Assembly (NCBI RefSeq): GCF_024172165.1 | Contig: NZ_JAMZEB010000002.1 | Coordinates: 10,390,501-10,454,500, forward strand | Source of the DNA: Nonomuraea thailandensis | GTDB lineage: Bacteria; Actinomycetota; Actinomycetes; Streptosporangiales; Streptosporangiaceae | Direction of reading: 5' to 3' | DNA length: 64,000 bases | In this document: one piece after another, positions 36,313-45,358 of the stretch | How the letters are laid out: each line of letters starts with the position of its first letter | Position numbering within the stretch: position 1 is the stretch's first letter | Notes under the pieces: model-generated | What the model was told of the DNA's origin: nothing | Databases searched by the model: none | The model's input: only the letters and a program-made list of their open reading frames with translations | Translations under genes and position numbers: made by a program

Positions 36313-36894
36313 ATGGAGCAGGTGGCCGAACTGGCAACGTCCGAGACCGGGCCCGAGAGCGCGGTGGTGGTCCGGCGTGCCCGCACGCCCGACGTCCGGG
36401 CGGTCAGGCGGCTGGTCGACACCTACGCGGGCGCGGGCCCGCGGCTCCTGGAGAAGGCCACGGTCACCCTGTACGAGGACGTCCAGGAGTTCTGGGTGGC
36501 CGAGCGGGGCGGGCAGGTCGTCGGCTGCGGCGCCCTCCACGTGCTGTGGGAGGATCTCGCGGAGGTCCGCACCGTGGCCGTGGATCCGGAGTGCCGGGGC
36601 ATGGGCGTGGGCCATCGGATCGTCTCGGCGCTGATACAGCACGCGAAGGATCTGGGTCTGCGACGTGTATTCTGTCTGACTTTTGAGGTGGACTTCTTCG
36701 CGAGGCACGGCTTTCGCCCGATTCAGGGCACGCCGGTCTCACCCGAGGTGTACGCCGAACTGCTGGCCTCCTACGACGAGGGTGTGGCGGAGTTCCTCGA
36801 CCTGGAGCACGTCAAACCGAACACCCTGGGCAACACCCGCATGCTGCTCCATCTGACATCGGGTGACGCGGACCTTGACCAGATGGAAAGGTGA
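36313..36894 (+). CDS. argA: Amino-acid N-acetyltransferase (N-acetylglutamate synthase)
   Basis: A 193-residue GNAT enzyme. The ATG 36313 has GGAGAG six bases upstream; ATG 36289 is a weaker alternative. The domain runs from VVVRRARTPDVRAVRRLV through VAERGGQVVGCGALHVLWEDLAEVRTVAVDP to the acetyl-CoA loop CRGMGVGHRIV, and ends FFARHGFRPI. The pattern LAEVRTVAVDPECRGMGVG matches the stand-alone mycobacterial synthase (Rv2747 type) that starts arginine synthesis by acetylating glutamate. No other arg gene is near. Confidence 0.88.
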   Translation: MEQVAELATSETGPESAVVVRRARTPDVRAVRRLVDTYAGAGPRLLEKATVTLYEDVQEFWVAERGGQVVGCGALHVLWEDLAEVRTVAVDPECRGMGVGHRIVSALIQHAKDLGLRRVFCLTFEVDFFARHGFRPIQGTPVSPEVYAELLASYDEGVAEFLDLEHVKPNTLGNTRMLLHLTSGDADLDQMER

Positions 36895-36929
36895 TTGTTG
36901 ATACCTATGTCGATACGTTGGGCAGCACA

Positions 36930-36951
36930 GGCATGTGTCCTGACACGTGCC
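36930..36951. promoter_or_regulatory. Near-perfect inverted repeat before the YGQQ-RDD gene
   Basis: GGCATGTGTC and GACACGTGCC form 10-base arms with one mismatch around CT, about 30 bases before the start codon. It may be an operator or a leader hairpin. Confidence 0.6.
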
Positions 36952-36979
36952 ACATGCGCACTCGAAGCGAGGTGACACG

Positions 36980-38512
36980 GTGAGCACCGGACAGCCGCCG
37001 TATCCGCAGGACGAATCCGGCGAGAATTCCGCGCCCGGCACCCCTTACGGGCAGCAGAACACGGGCCGCCACCCCGGCGAGCCCGACCCGGACGTGACTG
37101 TGGTCGGCTACCGGGCGGACGACGCCTACGGCCAGCAACCCCAGTACGGCCAGCAACAGGGTTACGGCCAGCAGGGCTACGGCCAGCAGCAGCAGGGCTA
37201 CGGCCAGCAGCAGTACGGCCAGCAGCAGTACGGCCAGCAGCAGGGCTACGGCCAGCAGGGCTATGACCAGCAGCAGGGCTACGGCCAGCAGCAGGGTTAC
37301 GGGCAGCAGCAGCAGTCCCAGCCCGACTACGGCCAGCAGCAGCAGTACGGCTACGGCCAGCAGCCCCAATCGGGCCAGCAGCCCCAGTACGGCCAGCAGC
37401 AGGGTTACGGGCAGCAGCAGCAGTCCCAGCCCGACTACGGCCAGCAGCAGGGCTACGGCGACCAGCAGGGCTACGGGCAGCAGTCCGGCTACGGCCAGCA
37501 GCCGCAGTCAGGCCAGCAGTACGGCCAGCAGCCCCAGTCGCAGCCCGGCTACGGCCAGCAGCAGGGCTACGGGCAGCAGCAGCAGTCCCAGCCGGACTAC
37601 GGTCAGCAGGGTTACGGGCAGCAGCAGCAGTCCCAGCCCGACTACGGTCAGCAGGGTTACGGGCAGCAGCAGTCCCAGTCCGACTACGGTCAGCAGGCCC
37701 AGTACGGCCAGCAGCCCCAGTCGCAGCCTGACTACGGCCAGCAGGCCCAGTACGGCCAGCAGCAGGGCTACGGCCAGCAGGGCTATGACCAGCAGCAGGG
37801 CTATGGACAGCAACAGGGCTACGGCCAGCAGCAGCAGTCCCAGCCCGGCTACGCCCAGCCCGGTTACGGCCAGCAGGGCTACGACCAGCAGCAGTACGGC
37901 CAGCAGGGCTACGGCCAGCAGCCGCAGCAGTACGGGCAGGGCGGCTACGGCCAGCAGCCCGGCTACGGGCAGCCCTACGGCCAGCCGGTCGGCGTGCAGC
38001 CCCCCGGGGCGCCGGCGCCGCTGGCGGAGTGGTGGCAGCGCCTGGTGGCCAGGCTCATCGACGGCGTCATCTTCGGCGTCGTGATGTGGGTGGTGTCGCT
38101 GGCGCTCACCCCGCTGTACCCCTCGTACAGCTCGATCACCGGGCTCACGAGCGGCCTGACGTTCGGGATGCTGTACTACCTCGCCGTCGCGATCGTCGTG
38201 ACCCTGATCTACACGGCCTACGACTTCGTCCTGGTCAAGTTGAAGGGCCAGACGGTCGGCAAGATGGTCATGGGCATCAAGGTCGCCCAGGTCGGCGGCG
38301 CCGTGCCGCCGGAGGGCCTGCCCAACGACGTGTCGCTCAAGCGGGCGCTCGTCACGGTGGGCGGCTTCGTCGTCTACTGGGTCCCTCTGGTCGGCCCGCT
38401 GATCTCGGCCATCGCCTACGGGCTGAACGGCGCCTCGCAGCTGTGGGACAAGCCCCTGCAGCAGACCTTCGCGGACAAGTTCGCGAAGACGGTGGTGGTG
38501 AAGATCAAGTAG
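36980..38512 (+). CDS. RDD family membrane protein with long Tyr-Gly-Gln repeat region
   Basis: A 510-residue protein. The GTG 36980 follows GAGGTGA. Residues 1-45 are hydrophilic; residues about 50-340 are a low-complexity tract of YGQQ, QGYGQQ and SQPDYGQQ units (Tyr, Gly, Gln, with Pro, Ser and Asp). Residues 353-510 are an RDD domain with three to four membrane helices (RLVARLIDGVIFG with the Arg/Asp signature, KLKGQTVGKMVMGIKV). The tract looks like prion-like regions of RNA-binding proteins such as FUS. Function is unknown; it may form assemblies at the membrane. A second, plain RDD gene follows. Confidence 0.88.
   Translation: MSTGQPPYPQDESGENSAPGTPYGQQNTGRHPGEPDPDVTVVGYRADDAYGQQPQYGQQQGYGQQGYGQQQQGYGQQQYGQQQYGQQQGYGQQGYDQQQGYGQQQGYGQQQQSQPDYGQQQQYGYGQQPQSGQQPQYGQQQGYGQQQQSQPDYGQQQGYGDQQGYGQQSGYGQQPQSGQQYGQQPQSQPGYGQQQGYGQQQQSQPDYGQQGYGQQQQSQPDYGQQGYGQQQSQSDYGQQAQYGQQPQSQPDYGQQAQYGQQQGYGQQGYDQQQGYGQQQGYGQQQQSQPGYAQPGYGQQGYDQQQYGQQGYGQQPQQYGQGGYGQQPGYGQPYGQPVGVQPPGAPAPLAEWWQRLVARLIDGVIFGVVMWVVSLALTPLYPSYSSITGLTSGLTFGMLYYLAVAIVVTLIYTAYDFVLVKLKGQTVGKMVMGIKVAQVGGAVPPEGLPNDVSLKRALVTVGGFVVYWVPLVGPLISAIAYGLNGASQLWDKPLQQTFADKFAKTVVVKIK
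37120..37990 (+). repeat. Tandem DNA repeats coding YGQQ units
   Basis: About 870 bases of short in-frame repeats of TACGGCCAGCAG type with TACGGGCAGCAGCAG and TCCCAGCCCGACTACGGC variants. Larger blocks recur, such as QQSQPDYGQQ. The tract should be unstable in length and hard to assemble. Confidence 0.95.
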
Positions 38513-38527
38513 TCTTCCGCAGACGCG

Positions 38528-38561
38528 ACATAGGGGCCGGCCTCGCCGGCCCCTATGTTTT
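38528..38561 (+). terminator. Terminator after the YGQQ-RDD gene
   Basis: A perfect 12-base-pair stem ATAGGGGCCGGC / GCCGGCCCCTAT (38530-38541, 38545-38556) around CTC, followed by GTTTTG. Confidence 0.93.
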
Positions 38562-38624
38562 GTGTGTAGACCTGTACCAGAATTAGTTAGCGACCCGAGC
38601 CCCCGACGACACGAGGTGGCAGTT

Positions 38625-39113
38625 ATGGCCGGGACGACGCCGCGGACGGACGTGCTGCCCGCCGAATGGTGGGAACGCCTCGGCGCCCGGCTGATTGAAG
38701 CACTCGTCTTCGGGGTCTTCTATTACATTCTGTTCATCGCGCTGTGGGGCTTCTTCCGGACTGTCGGGATGGCCGAGGTCTTCGGCGGGCGGCTGCCGGG
38801 AGTCTTCGCGTGGCTGGTGGCCGGGCTGGCTTATGCGGGCTACGACTGGTGGGCGCATTCCCGGCGCGGGCGGACGTTCGGTAAGGCGATCATGAAGATT
38901 CGCCTGGCGCCGGAGGGTCTGTCGTCCCGGGTTCTGCTCAGGCGGACGATCGTCTATCCCGCTCCGGTGATGCTCATGGGCATTCCGGTCGTCAATCTGG
39001 TGGCCGGAATGCTGCTGTTCGGCGTGGGGCTGCTCATCCTGATGGACAAGCCCCTGGAGCGGGGTCCACACGACCGGGCAGCGGGAACGAGGGTGGTTAA
39101 AGATCTTCGCTGA
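38625..39113 (+). CDS. RDD family membrane protein
   Basis: A 162-residue protein starting at ATG 38625 after GAGGTGG. It is essentially one RDD domain: WWERLGARLIEALVFGVFYYILF at the start (Arg and aromatic signature), GYDWWAHSRRGRTFGKAIMKIRL, and two more helices. It resembles the C-terminal half of the upstream YGQQ-RDD protein, so the pair probably arose by duplication and one copy gained the repeat region. The transport or membrane role of RDD proteins is not settled. Confidence 0.9.
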   Translation: MAGTTPRTDVLPAEWWERLGARLIEALVFGVFYYILFIALWGFFRTVGMAEVFGGRLPGVFAWLVAGLAYAGYDWWAHSRRGRTFGKAIMKIRLAPEGLSSRVLLRRTIVYPAPVMLMGIPVVNLVAGMLLFGVGLLILMDKPLERGPHDRAAGTRVVKDLR

Positions 39114-39189
39114 GCCATCCGTACCAGGGGCGATGCCTTTTCGCAAAATTTTCGGTTGATCCGGTAAGGAGCCTGGAGAGACTGGCATT

Positions 39190-39312
39190 AGGCTATGGGG
39201 CGTCCGGGTTGCCGGATGTTGGCGCCCCTGCAGCGCACAGGGCCTGTGTGTGGCGCTATGGTCGGTTACGGGTGGATGCCGCCCTGGGTGTCATGAGGGA
39301 GCCGGGCTCCCC
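39190..39312. ncRNA. Structured leader or candidate small RNA
   Basis: Three hairpins lie in 120 bases: a nested GGGGCG-TCCGG / CCGGA-CGCCCC stem (39197-39228), CACAG / CTGTG (about 39236-39248), and GGGAGCC-G-GGCTCCC (39297-39311). This is more structure than expected of a plain leader. It precedes a 48-residue membrane peptide gene. No known RNA family was recognised. Confidence 0.4.
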
Positions 39313-39375
39313 GTGGTCACGCTCCCAGCGCTTTATGCGCCCCCGAAACCCCGCTAGCCGTGGAGGCGAGGACGA

Positions 39376-39522
39376 ATGGAAGCCCTAACAGACGTATTGT
39401 CAGCGCTCATCCCCCCGGTCGTGGTGGGTGGCGCCTTCATCTTTGGCGTAGTGAAGTTGGTCCGGTCGGAGGCCCTCGGGGGCCGGCGAAACCGCGAGGA
39501 TCAGCCCGAGAGCCAGAACTGA
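39376..39522 (+). CDS. 48-residue membrane peptide
   Basis: A short ORF with a strong GGAGGCGAGG site before ATG 39376. The product starts MEALTDVLSALIPPVVVGGA, has one membrane helix (about residues 9-28) and a charged, Arg-rich then acidic C-terminus (RRNREDQPESQN). GC content at third codon positions is high enough to suggest coding. It sits 105 bases before lsr2; homologous small ORFs near lsr2 are plausible in relatives but were not checked. Function unknown. Confidence 0.72.
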   Translation: MEALTDVLSALIPPVVVGGAFIFGVVKLVRSEALGGRRNREDQPESQN

Positions 39523-39627
39523 TCGGCTAGTCAGCCGAATCCCCGTAGCGCTGAATTGTCTCCACGCCTTTCCGGGTATATGTTTGGGCAGGCGAATGAA
39601 ACAATGCTCCGCGAAAGGATTGCGTAC

Positions 39628-39960
39628 ATGGCCAAGCAGATCCAGGAGATTCTCATCGATGACCTCGATGGGGGCGAGGCCAATGAGACGGTCAGCTTCG
39701 CTATTGACGGCTCCACCTATGAGATTGACCTCAGCGACCTTAACGCGAAGAAGCTGAGGGACGCTCTGACGCCTTTCGTGCAGCACGCGCGCAGGGCGGG
39801 CGCCGTATCCACGCGCCGGCGCGGCCGGGGCGGCAACCGTGCGATGAGCCGCGAGAAGAGCTCCGAGATCCGGCAGTGGGCCAAGGCTCACGGCCTGCCG
39901 GTCAGCGAGCGCGGCCGCATCGCCTCCACCGTGGTGGAGAAGTACGAAGCCGCTCACTAA
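39628..39960 (+). CDS. lsr2: Nucleoid-associated xenogeneic silencer Lsr2
   Basis: A 110-residue H-NS-like protein that coats AT-rich DNA and silences foreign genes. The start ATG 39628 gives MAKQIQEILIDDLDGGEA. Residues 1-58 are the dimerisation domain (AIDGSTYEIDLSDLNAKKLRDAL). Residues 75-110 are the DNA-binding domain with the RGR hook at 95-97 in VSERGRIASTVVEKY. An Arg/Gly-rich linker (STRRRGRGGN) joins them. Location between lysS and clpC is conserved in actinobacteria. Confidence 0.97.
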   Translation: MAKQIQEILIDDLDGGEANETVSFAIDGSTYEIDLSDLNAKKLRDALTPFVQHARRAGAVSTRRRGRGGNRAMSREKSSEIRQWAKAHGLPVSERGRIASTVVEKYEAAH

Positions 39961-39976
39961 GGGCCCGGCTCTCGAC

Positions 39977-40027
39977 CATGCGCTTATGATGCTCGCCTTG
40001 GACCCCGGCGGCCGCCATAAGCGCATG
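39977..40027. repeat. 12-base inverted repeat downstream of lsr2
   Basis: CATGCGCTTATG (39977-39988) and CATAAGCGCATG (40016-40027) are perfect inverted arms separated by 27 bases. It begins 17 bases after the lsr2 stop. It could be a terminator stem, a regulator site, or the remains of an insertion. Confidence 0.8.
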
Positions 40028-40081
40028 ATCGTTTCCGTGGCGATCCCGAATGCGGGACGTTCCGGAAGATGATCTCCTGAG

Positions 40082-40102
40082 ACGCCCATATGCGGGCGTT
40101 TT
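40082..40102 (+). terminator. Rho-independent terminator after lsr2
   Basis: ACGCCC / GGGCGT stem (40082-40087, 40094-40099) with an ATATGC loop, running into TTTT. It lies 120 bases after the lsr2 stop. Confidence 0.8.
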
Positions 40103-40831
40103 GGGCGCGCGTGTTCCTGCCTCGTCCATGGCGCCGTTTCACCGGCTGGCGCCGGCATATGTGGATGGTGGCGGGCGCGAATGCCGTGTGGGGCGGCCAT
40201 ACCTCATTCAACGTACGCTGGGCGCGTACGAACTGGGCGGCGGCCGCCCACATTGGCTTGTGCGGCGGGCATTGAGGTTCGCGCGGAGCTTGTAGCCCGT
40301 CGCATCGAGCGCTTCGGATGCCGCGCCCATGGAACGCGCCACGCTAAAAACCCGTGGCCTCTTCACTCGCTGTAACGCTTAAGCCGGGCCCGGGCTGACC
40401 CGGGCGCCGCCGAAAACCTTGTCCCTGCGGGGATGTGGCGGGCTCCGGATTACCGGCGCGCAGGATGCGACGAGCCGGGCATAACCGGCAAGTACGAGCA
40501 TGGCTCGCACAATGCTGGATCTAGCCGTCATCCACCCCACAATGCCGCCATCCTGCGCCGGTACGGGATGGGGATTCCGCGTACACGCGAGTGGGGGAAT
40601 GCCCGCGGCCGCGCCGCCATGCGGAGCGGAAGAGCGGCTATCACGCGGATACCGTCCGGTAACCCGGCTGACCGGATGGCGGATTGGCGATTACCGTCTG
40701 TGCGGGATGCGCGCTTGAGGCATGCCGGCGGCCGGTGCCGTCAAGATCGTGAATTGTCGATCGCTCGCCGGGATGCGGAAGGATGGGGCGCGTTGACCGG
40801 CCTGTCCGACCGCGAAGTGAGGAGCGGCGAG
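40103..40831. other. Gene-poor stretch between lsr2 and the Clp-N paralog
   Basis: About 730 bases with no supported gene. Open frames exist on both strands but give Arg/Pro/Gly-rich, motif-free translations. The DNA has many short CCGG/ATAACCGG-like inverted elements (40380-40520 and 40650-40700). Local GC content is lower than in the flanking genes in places. Confidence 0.6.
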
Positions 40832-41284
40832 TTGTTCGAGAGGTTCACCGACCGGGCGCGGCGTGTCCTGGTCCTGGCCCAGGAAGAGGCCAGGGCGCTC
40901 GACCACCACCACATCGGCACCGAGCACCTGCTGCTCGGCATGATCCGCGAGGGCGAGGCCGTGGCCGCCAAGGCCCTGGAGGGCTTCGGCGTCGGCATCG
41001 AGGGCGCGCGCCGGCAGGTCGTGGAGCTGGTCGGCCGTGGAGAGACGGCCGCGCAGGGGCACCTCCCGTTCACGGCGCGGGCGAGCCGGGCACTGCAACT
41101 GGCCGGCCAGGAGTCCACGGACCGCGGCCTCGACTACATCGGCACCGAGCACCTGCTGCTCGGGCTCGTCCGCGAGGGCACGGGCACGGCGGTCCAGGCG
41201 CTGGTCAAGCTCGGCGCCGACCCCGCAGGGATCCGGCAGGCCGTGGACGAGCTCGTCGCGAGATACCAGGCTCCCCGCACCTGA
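40832..41284 (+). CDS. Clp N-terminal domain-only protein (ClpC paralog)
   Basis: A 150-residue protein consisting of just the two Clp-N repeats of ClpC: LFERFTDRARRVLVLAQEEARALDHHHIGTEHLLLGMIREGE, then a second FTARASRALQLAGQ and YIGTEHLLLGLVREGTG. No ATPase domain follows. The start is a TTG at 40832, chosen because the GTGAGGAGCGGCGAG leader matches the leader before the clpC ATG. The frame is open upstream to 40433, but that translation is non-homologous. It could compete for ClpC adaptors or substrates; that is inference. Confidence 0.85.
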   Translation: MFERFTDRARRVLVLAQEEARALDHHHIGTEHLLLGMIREGEAVAAKALEGFGVGIEGARRQVVELVGRGETAAQGHLPFTARASRALQLAGQESTDRGLDYIGTEHLLLGLVREGTGTAVQALVKLGADPAGIRQAVDELVARYQAPRT

Positions 41285-41299
41285 GCGCCGGGTGGTGAC

Positions 41300-41403
41300 G
41301 AGTCCTGAGGTGTGGGGAAGCGGCGGGTTCTGAGCGTGCGGACGCGGTGGGTCTTGAGGGGCGGGGAAGTGGCGGGTCCTGAGGCGTGGGGAAGTGGCGA
41401 GTC
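41300..41403. repeat. Four-copy 25-base minisatellite
   Basis: Units of about 25 bases (GGGTCCTGAGGCGTGGGGAA type) occupy 41300-41324, 41325-41348, 41349-41373 and 41374-41398, with a partial fifth. They lie in the clpC upstream gap. Confidence 0.85.
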
Positions 41404-41643
41404 CGGGCCCCTGAGCGGTGTGTGCCGTGTTGTGCTCACGGCGTAGCGTGCGAGCTTGGTCTTGCATCGAGCCGCGACATAAGATGATTGCGTAATAGAT
41501 ACGGACGCGGCATCTCAGATGCAGGGGCGAAAGCGGCGTCCCCGCGCCGGCTCCGCGCCAGGCGTCCGATGGACGATCCGTATGGGTCCGCGTGCGGCGC
41601 GGGTGGCCATTTCCAGCCGCTTCCGTGGGCGTCCTAAACATCG

Positions 41644-41659
41644 TTCGCTTGCGGCGTAT
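41644..41659. promoter_or_regulatory. Candidate ClgR operator
   Basis: TTCGCTTGCGGCGTAT fits the actinobacterial ClgR site pattern (CGC and GCG halves five bases apart) with one deviation. ClgR is known to activate clpC and clpP genes in several actinobacteria. It lies 180 bases before the clpC start. Confidence 0.5.
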
Positions 41660-41839
41660 CGGGAACACGTCACCCCCGAACAGTAGTTGGATGGAGGGTG
41701 AACGCCCTGCTCTCGGGGAACGTCTCTGCTATAGAGCGTGTCAGCGGCAGTGGGCACGGTTCGCCGAGCCAGGGCTAGCATGCGGGAGGACGGGACCGGA
41801 TTTACCGGCCTGACTGACCGCTCTGTGAGGAGCGACGAG

Positions 41840-44341
<2,502 letters not shown>

Positions 44342-44355
44342 TCCTGGGTCCAACG

Positions 44356-44385
44356 AAGGCCCCCGCGCCCTGCGCGGGGGCTTTT
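44356..44385 (+). terminator. Terminator after clpC
   Basis: A 10-base-pair GCCCCCGCGC / GCGCGGGGGC stem (44359-44368, 44372-44381) around CCT, extended by A-T pairs and followed by TTTT. Confidence 0.95.
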
Positions 44386-44509
44386 CGCATGTCAGAAGGG
44401 TGATGTGGCCGGGACCGCGCGGCAACCTACCGTGACCGTCCATCACGGGAAGTGAGGGTGCGGCGCGGGGATCACCGGTTGAGGAACATCCTCAACGGAA
44501 GGCTCGCCC

Positions 44510-44878
44510 ATGCGCTGCTTCCTCCGCCGCCTCACCGAGCTCCTCGCCACCGCCGACACCACCGCCGTCGCCCTTGCCGTCGCCGTCCTGCCCCTCGCGG
44601 CCCTCGCCCAGGCCGCCTCCGCCCAGGTCGCGATCGCCCGAATCGCCCCCGTCCAGGTCGTCTCCGCCCAGGCCGCCAGCGCCCGAATCGCCTCCGCCCA
44701 GGCCGCCCGGGCTCAGGCCGGTCCTGCCCGAATCGCTCCGCCCCTCGATCAGGCGCAGCTCTCCAGTGCCGACCTCAACATCCCGGTCTGCGGGGCCGAC
44801 GTGAACATCCTGGGCAGCCCCGGCGAGATCCTCAGCCCGCAGGTGATCGGCAACTGCGTGGGCGCTCCGCTGGCCTGA
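44510..44878 (+). CDS. Small secreted Ala/Gln-repeat protein
   Basis: A 122-residue protein starting at ATG 44510 after GGAAGG. A signal-like hydrophobic segment lies at about 12-36. Residues 33-78 are loose repeats of the type SAQAASARIA and VAIARIAPVQV. The C-terminus has two cysteines in PVCGADVNILG and VIGNCVGAPL. GC-rich third positions support coding. The pattern, cysteines plus short hydrophobic repeats after a signal peptide, is loosely chaplin- or rodlin-like, but no family was assigned. Confidence 0.65.
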   Translation: MRCFLRRLTELLATADTTAVALAVAVLPLAALAQAASAQVAIARIAPVQVVSAQAASARIASAQAARAQAGPARIAPPLDQAQLSSADLNIPVCGADVNILGSPGEILSPQVIGNCVGAPLA

Positions 44879-45358
44879 AACCGCCGGCGGCCCGGCCCTG
44901 TCCGAAGGGTCGTGTCACATTTTCGGGGGCTATCCAGTCATAGGTGTGTACGGAGGCGGTCCTGAGATCGCCGCTGGGCCCGCGGGAGGTGCTGGATGGA
45001 GCCGAGGTCGCCTGCTTGTCCGACGGCTCCCGCACGGGGCCGTGAGCGGCAGGTACGCCATCTTCGGAGATCCTCACATCCCCCATGTGGAGAAGTGAGA
45101 AGGTTGCCGTCGTTGCGTAATTGTTGGGTCAGCGGGTATGCCACCACCGCGAGTAGTACTACACTGCGTAGAGCTTCGCCAAGTCTCATCCAAGTGAGCC
45201 ACAAGAGCGTGCTCCCAAGCTGGGGGCCTGCTCCCTGGGGAGTAGCAAGACGTCAACTCAGGGCGGACGCGCGTGCCACCGTCTGGCAGGCATGCTCACA
45301 TGGTTCGCACGTCAGAGGCGGGCGACGGGAACACTAATGCAAGCCCTGGAGGAAACCG
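44879..45358. other. 480-base gap with lower GC
   Basis: No supported gene. Base composition is clearly lower in GC than the flanks, most so at 45090-45200. A CACAT-CCCCC-ATGTG hairpin lies at 45075-45089. Minus-strand frames (for example 44938-45204) are open but lack homology that I recognise; the segment could be a decayed mobile element. Confidence 0.5.

Larger units (their letters stand above)
41285..41839. other. Gap before clpC
   Basis: About 555 bases holding the minisatellite, an AT-richer patch at about 41480-41515, and a ClgR-like site at 41644. A frame open from 41738 runs into clpC, but clpC's own ribosome site and family start are at 41840. Confidence 0.6.

Noticed and set aside
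37120..37990. Regular short repeats that could be taken for a CRISPR array
   Set aside because: They are in-frame, codon-periodic TAC-GGC-CAG-CAG units with no constant spacers of 25-40 unique bases and no cas genes nearby; they encode a protein repeat.
40050..40295. Small plus-strand frames after lsr2
   Set aside because: Motif-free translations, no ribosome sites, and overlap with a terminator hairpin.
44832..45086. 84-codon minus-strand frame in the low-GC gap
   Set aside because: It overlaps the preceding gene, has no ribosome site and no homology I could recognise; kept only as a possible decayed element.
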